Positions 26,549 to 36,935 of a stretch of DNA of 64,000 nt are shown in pieces (positions within the stretch are counted from its first letter, which is position 1; each line of letters begins with the position of its first letter). Made by a program: the position numbers and the translations under genes. Where the stretch lies: contig CM055896.1 in NCBI GenBank assembly GCA_029582155.1, positions 26,565,184 to 26,629,183 of the forward strand. The letters run 5' to 3'. Source of the DNA: Panopea generosa. Taxonomy: Eukaryota; Mollusca; Bivalvia; Adapedonta; Hiatellidae. The notes beneath the pieces are model-generated. The model made no database searches and was not told the origin of the DNA. It saw only the letters and a program-made list of their open reading frames with translations.

Positions 26549-27600
26549 CAATAAATTACAGGTCTATGAAATCATTCAATGAAGTTTATTACTGATCTCT
26601 CAGAACAACCATGGTCAATAGGTGCCATTTACGACAACCCAGATGATTCATTTGAGTTATTCAATCAAATGTTTCAAACCATATTAGATAGACATTCTCC
26701 AAAAAGAACGAAACGGTTAAAGACAATTAATCAACCGCATTGGATAAATATAGAAGTTCTGGATGCCATAAATAACGAAATTGTTCTCATACGAAAAGAG
26801 ATACTGATAGTTACACGTATTGGCGACATAACGTTAACACTCTTATACAACAAGTTAACACTCTTATACAACAAGGTGAACGGAATTATTACATTCAAAC
26901 TTTTTATTATAACAAACGTAATCCAAAATAGTTGTGGAACAGCCTTCATGATTTATCTGGATTAAAATCACAAAATTCAAACTTACTATTTAGATGATGA
27001 TGATGGAAATCCTGTAACTTGTCCGACTCAAACAGCAAATGTTTTTTAACAATTATTTTTAACGGTTTATGAAACGTTATACAGAGACAACACAACAATC
27101 ACATCTGATAAATATTAACTCTGATAAGTTAATTAATTCTGAGCAATTCCAAATTCCAGCGATATCACCCTCATTTGTTGAAAATTACTTCTTCACATAG
27201 CAAAACCTACAGGATCAGATGGCTAGTTTCTTAAAATGCCAGCCTCTGTTATAGCTCCAATACTAACAAAAATATTAATAGTACTGGGTTTAGACACCAA
27301 TACATTTCCTGAATTATTTAAAAGAGCCAAAATTCCAATTCACAAAGAATGATATCATCAACACGGGTAATGATATAGGATCAATAAGATGATATATCAT
27401 ATTATAGGCCTATATCAATTCTTCCTATTGTATCATTAATTCTGGAACGTCACGTTAGTATACATCTTAGAAAGTACATGGAAGAAAATAAACTGTTTTA
27501 TTTTTGTCAATCTGGTTTTAGAGCAAACCATTCTTGTCAAATTGCTCTAAAAATATTGGATGACTGGCTTACAGCTATATATAATCAAAGGCCTGAACGG
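26549..27600 (+). pseudogene. LINE ORF2 relic: linker and N-terminal reverse transcriptase (CR1/L2-like)
   Basis: Plus-strand translation with several frameshifts gives DLSEQPWSIGAIYDNPDD, ILDRHSPKRTKR and PHWINIEVLDAI (the post-endonuclease linker typical of CR1/L2-like LINEs). After stops it gives RPISILPIVSLILERHV and FYFCQSGFRANHSCQIAL (reverse transcriptase motifs 0-2). Homology ends near 27600, before the catalytic YADD block. It is dead and 5'- and 3'-truncated. Confidence 0.82.
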
Positions 27601-29300
27601 CCTGAGTGAAGGCTCGCTTGTTTTTAGTTTTGCCCATCATATCGTCTTTCTTTAATTTTTTGTTAGAACATAATATACGGTTTTACCAATGAGCTCATGA
27701 ATACAGATCGTTTTTAATTCAAATAGATGTTGATCTATGAATACTTTTTAGTTGGTGATTGTATACAGGTTTGTTTCTGTTTTTTTTTTATTGTATGCCA
27801 TTTTAATATCATAAACCAACACATTGATGATCCATGAAAACGCATGGTCACAGTTGCTATGTTAGGTGCAACAGAAGTCTTCAATATACTAGTTTCGACC
27901 ATTATATCGTATAAAACAAAATATTTGAAAGACAGATGATTTTTTTAATAATAAATCAGACAACCTGTGATTTATAGATAGAAAGAAAGAAACGAATAAA
28001 CAACATACTAGTATAACACGGGTTGCCTCACTTATACTATTGAGACGACCCCCATATACAAGTGGGAGAACCTAAGTCACGCGCATCGCTTTATTAGATT
28101 TATAGATTAGTGCGATCTGCACAGTTTCAGATTACTAAAAAAAAAAAAAAAGCAGTTGCGCTTCATTCTAAACGTAAACGTTACCGAACATGACGCTCAA
28201 CTGTTTTGAGGTATTCGGGAATTTTGTATGTCACACCGAATTGTATATCAGTGAAAAAGATTCCTCTAATATACAGACGGTCGGTAGGAACTATAAAATG
28301 TACAAAAGTGACACGAAACTTATCTTTTACCAGCTTACGAAACAACGTTCCGGTACCGTATTTAGCGCCGCGCATGACTTAGGTTCCTAACCATGATATA
28401 ATGGTTTCTGACCAAATCGCGCAAACACCACAAAAAAAAAAGAACACGTGGTTTTAAAAAATAGTATTTTGTATGTATTCCGTCGATATAGATACTACTT
28501 TAAATATCGCCGGCATACTAGAAGTTCTGATTTTAAAGCACATGTATAAAAAAAGAAAATACACATTCGTAAAATCGCGTAAACATCAATAGAAAATGAC
28601 TGAATTTCACGAAAGACAAAAACACAGCGCTGCTCAGCACATTCAAATGTAAAAGACATACACGGTTTGCAAATACAACTACTTTTTTAGATAGAAATTC
28701 CAACACCTGACCCCCACCCACTCCAAATATATTTTATTGTTGTAGCTACCAGTTCAAGTTTTGTATATCATTTGCCAAGTTAAACCAATAAATACACAAT
28801 TATTACTTAAGATAAAAGACAAAGTTGATATGAAATATTTCTATTAGCAATATCTACACCTTACATTTAAAGTTTTCAATGGAAAGTATCCAGTTTTGAT
28901 GAAAATATAGGTTCCTAATTTTTATAAAATATTTTACACTTTGGCAAAGGTTATGGCAAAAGTTTGTTTTATTTTCGTGGATTTATTACTTTTAACAATG
29001 TAGTATAGTTCGATATACAATATAAGAAGGGTTTTGTGATAGTGGTGGGGCTAAAATATAAGAAAATAATTATTTTTTGTCACAATTTTTGGAGAAAAAA
29101 AAATAACATTATTTTTGGGTGGGTGGGGTAATATTTTAGATTTATTCCAGTCAAGCTATAAGAGTATGAACATAGTTTCGTATGTGTCATTACATCAGCA
29201 ATATTGTTTTAATAAAAACAGTTGCCTAAATACAATATTTAACAAGTACACATTATCTGTTTGCTGTTAGTATATGTTGAAAAAACACTATGTCGCTAAA
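27601..29300. other. AT-rich sequence with a weak inverted repeat
   Basis: No gene is recognised. A short inverted pair, GAACCTAAGTCACGCGC at about 28068 and GCGCATGACTTAGGTTC at about 28370, brackets about 320 bp and could mark an old MITE, but no target duplication is visible. A poly-A run of 15 occurs near 28137. Confidence 0.4.
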
Positions 29301-29880
29301 GTATAACGGCGTCTTACTGTTAATCAGAGAACCATTACTTGTATCATGAACACGTATAACGGCGTCTTACAGTTAATCAGAGAACCATTACTTGTATCAT
29401 GAACACGTATAACGGCGTCTTACGGCGTCTTACCGTAAAGCAGAGAACCATTACTTGTATCATAAACACGTAAAACGTTGTCTTACCGTTAATCAGAGAA
29501 CTATTACTTGTATCATGAACACGTATAACGGTGTCTTACCGTTAAGCAGAGAACCATAAGTTGTATCACGAACACGTATAACGGCGCCTTACCATTAAGC
29601 TGAGAACCATTACTTGTATCATGAACACATATAACGGTGTCTTACCGTTAAGCAGAGAACCATAAGTTGTATCATAAACACGTATAATGGTGTCTTACCG
29701 TTAAGCAGAGAACCATAAGTTGTATCACGAACACGTATAACGGCGCCTTACCGTTAAGCTGAGAACCATTAATTGTATAATGAACACGTATAACGGTGTC
29801 TTACCGTAAAGCCGTAAAGCAGAGTACATAAACACGTAAAACAGCGTCTTACCGTTAAGCAGAGTACCAATCACCAGTAC
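29301..29880. repeat. 53-bp minisatellite (about 11 units)
   Basis: Units of 53 bp carry GTATAACGGCGTCTTACCGT and CAGAGAACCATTACTTGTAT. Internal duplications of a sub-segment occur (GGCGTCTTAC repeated near 29414; CCGTAAAG repeated near 29806). Confidence 0.93.
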
Positions 29881-30844
29881 CACCGTTCTCATCATGATAT
29901 CCATTAGTTATATGTCCTGTACGTTCTTGGACACGTCTCGTCTCTTACACTTGCCGACGAACAGTCGCGATACTTATCAGGTCACAACTAACAATACGTA
30001 AGCAGTTCAAAAATAATGCCACACTCTGTTCAGGTAAAATCTAGAAGGAGGACACACCTTCATATCTTTAAATCACGTGATCAACAATTGAATACACCTC
30101 GTCTTCATGTTATTTTACATATCATGATTTACTTTATGTTAACGTACATATGAGAACAGCGATGAATCACGACACGCATGCACGTCAGTAAGATCATTTC
30201 GTAGAAAAGGCTTGAATCCAGTTTAATTATACAGGATGTTGTGTTACACATACAATTAAAGTAGAATCTAATAAGGATTTTCTCAAAACAATATGGTGTA
30301 AACAGCCAGAACCTGCTTAACATTATCCCACAATGGATTTTGACATTATTTGGAATATTTTAAGATATTTTGGGAAAGATATTTCATTTTCACAGCAAAT
30401 TAAATATAAGTTATACTTAAATTTATTTACAGTAACTGTGAGGTGGATATTTACATCTCAGTATAAAACACCACTTCTACACCACCACTGTAATAATATT
30501 GGTGCTGTTTAACTGGTCATCGGACCTGACCTAAATATAATATTTAATTATTTAATTACTTTTTCTTTAGTTTTATTAAGTGAGAGTACATATACTAATA
30601 TGATAGATCGGATATTACGAATATAGACAAGTTTGACGAGTTTAGGACCCATAACTCTGATGTCGCTGAATATCGAATTTTACTGAAAAATGTACAAATC
30701 ATTTTTTTAAGAGAAGTCAGGATTGAACCAGATCTGCTGATGTTATTAAGGGGACACAACAATTCCAGCCTCCAATCCCCGACTTTTATGGTCATGTTGT
30801 TATTGTTATTTTGCCCAATGACTTTAGTTACCTTTGGTAAGTCA
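29881..30844. other. Unrecognised sequence
   Basis: No array or transposon end was seen. A 66-codon minus frame (30595-30795) has no recognisable motif. Confidence 0.45.
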
Positions 30845-31812
30845 GCTCTAAAGGTTTGGTATTACGAGTGTCTGTTTTGATCAGTTCTAATGGTTTGATA
30901 TTACGAGTGTCTGTTTTGGTCAGTTCTAATGGTTTGATATTACGAGTGTCTGTTTTGGTCAGTTCTAATGGTTTGATTTTACGAGTGTCTGTTTTGATCA
31001 GTTATAATGGTTTGATATTATGAGTGTCTGTTTTGATCAGTTCCAATGGTTTGATATTATTACGAGTGTCTGTTTTGATCAGTTCTAATGGTTTGGTATT
31101 ACGAGTGTCTGTTTTGATCAGTTCTTATGGTTTGATTTTACGACTGTCTGTTTTGATCAGTTCTAATGGTTTGATATTATGAGTGTTTGTTTTGATCAGT
31201 TCTAATGGTTTGATTGTACGAGTGTCTGTTTTGATCAGTTCTAATGGTTTGATATTATGAGTGTCTGTTTTGATCAGTTCTAATGGTTTGATTTTACGAG
31301 TGTCTGTTTTGATCAGTTCTAATGGTTTGATATTATGAGTGTCTGTTTTGATAAGTTCCAATGGTTTGATATTATTACGAGTGTCTGTTTTGATCAGTTC
31401 TAATGGTTTGATATTATGAGTGTCTATTTTGATCAGTTCTAATGGTTTGATATTACGAGTGTCTGTTTTGATCAGTTCCAATAGTTTGATATAATTACGA
31501 GTGTCTGTTTTGATCAGTTCTAATGGTTTGATTTTACGAGTGTCTGTTTTGATCAGTTCTAATGGTTTGATGTTATGAGTGTCTGTTTTGATCAGTTCCA
31601 ATGGTTTGATTTTATTACGAGTGTCTGTTTTGATCAGTTCTAATGGTTTGATATTACGATTGTCTGTTTTGATCAGTTCCAATGGTTTGATATTACGAGT
31701 GTCTGTTTTGATCAGTTCTAATGGTTTGATATTACGAGTGTCTGTTTTGATCAGTTCTAATGGTTTGGTATTACGAGTGTCTGTTTTGATCAGTTCTAAT
31801 GGTTTGATTTTG
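30845..31812. repeat. 39-bp minisatellite (about 25 units)
   Basis: Units of 39 bp carry TCTGTTTTGATCAGTTCTAA and TGGTTTGATATTACGAGTG. Minor variants are ATTATGAG and a 3-bp insertion giving ATTATTACGAG. Because 39 is a multiple of three, the minus frame stays open for 236 codons of a 13-residue repeat. I treat that as repeat, not gene: no Met context, domain or flanking exon supports it. Confidence 0.95.
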
Positions 31813-32534
31813 AAGCCGTTCTTAAACTCACTCAAAATTGCAGCTAGGCAAACTTGTATTTTACTTTCAAAAGTTCATAATTCTTGTCTATTTTTGATTA
31901 TACTATCCACATAAAAATACTAGGTTGAAGCACAGCAACACACGTTTTGATGGCCCAAATCAACCTAACATGCTTCATGTGATCTTGACCTTGAACGTTT
32001 ATTTTGTGTTGGCATAGTTTTGTTTTTCAGAAACATTTTGGCCCATAGTCACTTAGTCTTAGTCTTAGTCTTAAATTGTATAATGAATACTGAAAATAAA
32101 AAAAAATGTTTTCTGGTGATTTTAACCTTAAACTCAGTAACCTTTCCAACAAAATGTTAATGTTTTATTGAAACCGGTTTGAAACTTACCTAAATTAGCT
32201 AAAAGTTGTTATGACCATGACCTGTACTAATAATCAACATAACCTGCATAATATTAAGTATATGTAGTACTACTCAAAATCATGACCATGACCTCTACAG
32301 ATAATATAAATGTTATGATTGGCAGTTTCTTGAAATTTATTTAACCCAGAGTCCCCAAAACTTCGTCAACAGTTGTGTATTTGATAATACCAGTGAAGCT
32401 TACAATTTTAAACCATGCAACATTATTTCAATGTTTTTAAATTTAATCTCCAGTGACATTTAGCCTACACAATATTTATTGTTGAAACCAACTGCTGAGT
32501 TTGGATCAGTCATTTACTTTTTAATGTTTTATCG
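31813..32534. other. Unrecognised AT-rich sequence
   Basis: No supported gene. A short CTTAGT trinucleotide-like run is seen near 32052. Confidence 0.45.
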
Positions 32535-32650
32535 GTCCTAGTGGGTAAAACTAGTACTAACCATATGTGGATAAAGTATTTTGCTTTAGGACACAATACA
32601 TAGCCGTGACGGAGGATCGAACCCGCGTGTATGGTCCGTCTAAACCAAAA
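32535..32650 (-). mobile_element. Degenerate tRNA-derived SINE remnant
   Basis: It matches the element at 25745-25910 over the body (plus strand: GGATAAAGTATTTTGCTTTA, ACATAGCCGTGACGG) and carries a B-box-like CGCGGGTTCGATCC on the minus strand. Both copies are old. Confidence 0.5.
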
Positions 32651-33188
32651 CCATTATAATTGTTTAATGAGCAATACCACCCAAAACCATGCACCATTAC
32701 GTTAGATGACTTGGACCTGTACTGATCAATACAGTATTTGTATTGTATATATTTTTACATGTATCTCTATTTCTTGCATGCTGGTTTGCCAAAGCCGACT
32801 ATTGTTGGTCCATAGTTGTGTAATGTGCATCTGTACTCAACATTCACAATTTTCCGGATGACATAGACACCTACAAATAAGTTTCTTTGCGTCTGTGTAG
32901 CAACTATATCCTTCCTAAAATATCACTTTGCAGCGGTAGCTTAACTACTTAATGCTTTATGATAAAGCGATAGCGGCAACACATTTGTTTCCACGGAAGA
33001 TTCTGGTATTTTCAGTTAGAATCTTTGCTGCCGTTTGTGCGCATTATGCACATAAGTTAAGTAACTCTTTTGATACATATCTTAATTTAACACGTTAAGC
33101 AATCTGAAAAAATGAAGAAAATCTGTACACGTCAGGTGAATATGATTCTAAAACGATAATTTATAATATTATTTTTTTTTAATAGACA
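32651..33188. other. Unrecognised sequence
   Basis: No supported gene or repeat boundary was seen before the TA that flanks the TIR element. Confidence 0.45.
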
Positions 33189-33190
33189 TA

Positions 33191-33623
33191 CACTGGTAAA
33201 ATGCCACGTATGTTTATTATATGTTGGACAAAACGTATGTTAAACGTGCTTGGTACTATTTTCATGAAAAACGTACCTATTCAAACGTATGTTAAACGTA
33301 CGTGAAACATATGTTTAACGTGCGTGGTACTATTTCGTTGAAAAACGTACGTATTGGAACATATGTTAAACGTACGTGAAAAACGTACATTTTCAAACGT
33401 ATGTTAAACGTACGTTAAACATATGTTTAACATGCGTAGTACTATTCCTATGAATACTGTACATTTAAACCGTACGTTAAACATATGTTTAACATACGTT
33501 AAACGTATGGCAGAAACGTATGTTACACGCGCGTGGTACTTTTATGTGAGAAACGTACGTTTTGGCACGTACGTTAAATTTACGTTAAACTTACGTTTAA
33601 TATGCGTGGCATTTTTACCTGTG
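33191..33623. mobile_element. 433-bp TIR element filled with ACGT-rich palindromic repeats
   Basis: The left end CACTGGTAAAATGCCACG is the inverted counterpart of the right end CGTGGCATTTTTACCTGTG (one mismatch and one 1-bp gap). TA lies directly outside both ends (33189-33190 and 33624-33625), as expected for a TA-targeting DNA transposon. The interior is a loose tandem of AAACGTACGTTAAAC-like and CATATGTTTAAC-like blocks, many self-palindromic. No transposase is present, so it is non-autonomous. Confidence 0.72.
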
Positions 33624-34380
33624 TACCGATAGTTACAAACCGATATTATCAGACCCGATATTCACATGCCGATATTTTAATCGATATTTATATACCTATG
33701 TATACATGCCCAATATTTCCACACCGATATTTACAAACCGTTATTTACATACCGATATTTACATACCGATATTTATATACCTATATATACATGCCCGATA
33801 TTTACATACCGTTATTTCCATACCGATATTTATATACCGATATTTACATAAACCTCGACGTGGTCTAGTGGTAGATCGTCCGCCTCGCATGCGGAACGGC
33901 GTGGGTTCAATCCCCGGCCGGGTCATACCAAAGACTTTAAAAATGGCACTAGAAGCTTCCTTGCTTGACGCTCAGCATTTAGAGGATAGTTCTAGGTCTG
34001 GTCAGCCCGGTGTCAGTATAATGTGACTGGGTGGGGCATCATACCATGTGACTGCGGCATGATACTCCAGTGTGACAGCGCTTAGAATACTGTCTCAAGT
34101 AAACACCGTCGCGATATGACTGAAAAATTGTTGAAAGCGACGCTAAACACCATACAATGACAACAACGATATTTACATACCGTTATTTGTATACCTATGT
34201 ATACATGACCGATATTGTCATACCGATATTTCCATACCTATATTTACATGCCTGATATTAACATACCTATATTTACATGCCGATATTTATATACCGATAT
34301 TTACATGCCGATATTTACATACCTATATTTACATGCCCGCTATTTTCATGCCGATATTTACATGCTCGATATTTACAGTT
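33624..34380. repeat. Short-unit array of CCGATATTTACATA type, interrupted by a SINE
   Basis: Units of about 12-14 bp (CCGATATTTACATA, ACCGTTATTT, CCTATATTTACATGC) run over 33624-33850 and resume at 34167-34380. The array starts exactly at the TA flanking the TIR element on its left. Confidence 0.88.
33851..34166 (+). mobile_element. tRNA-derived SINE (full-length-looking copy)
   Basis: The head is a tRNA-like sequence with A box TGGTCTAGTGGTAGATCG, an anticodon arm CCGCCTCGCATGCGG and B box GGGTTCAATCCC. It is followed by an unrelated body (ATGTGACTGGGTGGGGCATC and others) and the tail TTGTTGAAAGCGACGCTAAA. The flanking CGATATTTACATA occurs on both sides (33838-33850 and 34167-34179), which may be a target duplication or just the host array. 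A diverged copy lies at 59905-60206 on the other strand. The body and tail resemble conserved-domain mollusc/metazoan SINEs as I recall them. Confidence 0.8.
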
Positions 34381-35255
34381 TTAACTCTTAAATAGATCAG
34401 TATATCTAGACTTCTCTCTGTGATTTGCAATGCATGGTTTCGTCAATGATAATTTCTCTGTGAAAAATGGTTTGTGTTTAAATTTCGACCAGAGCTGAGA
34501 TAAGAGTTATACTAGACACCGTATCGACAAATATGGTCAGGTGACCTCTAAGCGGTAGAACCCTTCTCTTCTACAATGTGGATAGTAGGATTAAAGTTGA
34601 AGGTTAACTGATATACAGATAAACTAATGCATTGAATATGTCACTGTGTGAGAATCATACTGCAGGTTATAAAGAAGGTGTTTATTTGTAAAAGTAATTC
34701 AGAGATCAGAAGGAACATAACATAAGTAAATGAAATACCCAAGTTAAACCATTTATAGATAGATTCAAGCTACAGTTACTATTCCAATGCAATTAAAATG
34801 TTCTATGTATTATAGTCCGGCAGATATTCCGGGCATTTTCACTGAACCTTGCATGGGAGTGTATAGTATTTTTTTTTCTAAAATGGTAGTCTATATATAG
34901 TTCTTTGATTTTATATCGGATGACATTTTGTCATCATTGAGAATTTTGAAATAAACAAGATGGCGTCCAAAATGGCGCCAATTTGCTAGAAATGCAATAT
35001 TTGGATGAAAATTACTATTAGGTATGCCATTATTCATACTAAATTACTCTTTTGATGTTATGATGTTTAAGTGACAAACTGAGTTGACAATTTGTCATTT
35101 TTTGGCATGTCGTAACAAACAAGATGGTGCCCAATATGGCCGCCAATTTGCTCAAAATGCAATATTTACATAAGAATTACTTTTAGGTATAAAATTATTC
35201 ACACATGAAGATGATTATACCTAATAATAATTTCCAACTAAATACTGCAAATTTG
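34381..35255. other. Unrecognised sequence with an imperfect direct duplication
   Basis: AAACAAGATGGCGTCCAAAA at about 34954 and AACAAGATGGTGCCCAATAT at about 35118 begin two diverged direct copies. Both continue as CCAATTTGCT, AATGCAATATTT and ATTACT-TTAGGTAT, spaced about 165 bp apart. No gene was seen. Confidence 0.55.
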
Positions 35256-36351
35256 TTGCGGGTTAGCTGTTCCGTTCATTATATGTCAAGTGGCAGGTTA
35301 CAGACCCTAAATCGCTCAAGTACCCCAAATGCACGCAAACGGAGTGCACTCAGAGCGTAAGCGGAGCGCGAGCGTAGCGCAGACGGAGCGCGAACGGAGC
35401 GCAGATTGAGCGCTGACGGAGCGGACCTGGACCGTAAGCAAACGCTGGATTTTGAATAATAAACGCACTCCTGAACGCATGAAATAGATCGAGTGCACTC
35501 AGACATGCTGAATGCACTCAGATACGCTGAGTGCACTCAGGTGCGCAGTATATGCGTATACGCTAGACACAGTAAGATAACTGATAACAGAACTATTCGT
35601 GAGCTATTGATTGCACTCGTTCATTCGGATTCACTCTTTTTCATTATTTGATCGTGAAGTCGATACTTAAAATCGAGATAACAAAGAAATTTTCTTTCAC
35701 ATAAATATAAACCATGTAGTTTATATAAATGTTTTATTGTAAAACGCATGATAAAACTTATTTTGGTCAACAATTTATCAATTATAACATCAATATCAAT
35801 ATTTAGCTGATCAATACAATAATGTTTAAAATACCTATTATACAATAGACGATACATCAATGGTTATCTACGGTTTCAAGGCCAATTTAGTTGCATGTTT
35901 AAGCATGATTTGGTTTGCGCAACAAATATATAAATAAATATATATTGTGTAAATAACAATTCGAAAAGATGTAATATGAATTCACTATTTGCCGTGTTAT
36001 TTCGATATAAATTAGTTATAGAAAATACAAAACATGTACTTTATTTCGATTTAAGCTTATACTGCTCCAAATATCAAAGCATGCGTGAATCAAACGAAAT
36101 AAAGATATGCGGAAAATTATATGATTATGATTCTATTTGTTTGGGTATTTCAGCAAAATAAAAATTACCAATTTTCAATTTAATTTGGACTTTAGTTTTA
36201 TATTTTCCCCAAACATAGTTACACTGAGTTTGTGCTTAGTTGTAAACAAATATACGCAAAACTGTTATACTGCAATTAAAGTGGAAACATTATACTCGTG
36301 CACATCTCATTAAAATAATAGTAATAAATTAATTGTATTCTAAAATATAAA

Positions 36352-36428
36352 GTGGGTCAGTAGTATAGCGGATAGGGTGCTGGCTTCAGACGGCAGAGGT
36401 CGCGAGTTTGACCCAGGCTCTACCCGAC
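36352..36428 (+). mobile_element. tRNA-like sequence, probably a SINE head or tRNA pseudogene
   Basis: GGGTCAGTAGTATAGCGGAT followed by AGGGTGCTGG looks like a D-arm/A-box region, and GCGAGTTTGACCC looks like a weak B box. The T stem does not pair properly, so this is not a working tRNA gene. It lies inside the 3.7-kb TIR element. Confidence 0.4.
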
Positions 36429-36785
36429 CTCTCGAAACACAATTCAGTACCATATCTAATAAGAAAATGCATAATAAATGTATGTATGCAAAATTAACAC
36501 GACAGACCGAAATAACACATTAGACACAGGAAATAAAAACTAGTAAACGTAAATTTCTAGATGACCTTTTTGAGGTTGTGGTTTTATATTGACTAAATAA
36601 CAGCTTTTGATCATGAGGAAGGTTTAAATAAACAAAAAAGAACATGTATTCACTGCCTACAAAATAGTAAATATATTGTTTTCCCGCTTTCCTACAAAAT
36701 CGATACGCCTGATCACGTGCACGTAAGTACGTAACAATTAAACCATTATAAACGCTGTGAAAGGCGCAACAAGTAAGAAATGACA

Positions 36786-36787
36786 AC

Positions 36788-36819
<32 letters not shown>

Positions 36820-36935
36820 TAATAATAATAATATTATAATAAAGTAATATAGCAATAATATTAATAAATAATAATAAAATATATAATAGATATTAATAAT
36901 AATGAGGATAATAATAATATTATAAAAAATCTGCA
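36786..36935. repeat. AAT-rich microsatellite
   Basis: Imperfect (AAT)n with some ATT and A-rich interruptions. It produces a Leu/Ile-only minus frame that is not a gene. Confidence 0.9.

Noticed and set aside
28064..28388. Possible MITE bounded by GAACCTAAGTCA inverted ends
   Set aside because: Only about 24 bp of imperfect inverted similarity and no target-site duplication. Mentioned in the background entry only.
31125..31835. 236-codon minus frame with a 13-residue repeat
   Set aside because: Product of a 39-bp minisatellite. No signal peptide, start context, flanking exon or unrelated coding sequence supports translation.
33851..33925. Possible tRNA-Ala (CGC anticodon) gene
   Set aside because: The tRNA-like part continues into a conserved non-tRNA body and tail shared with the copy at 59905-60206, so it is a SINE head.
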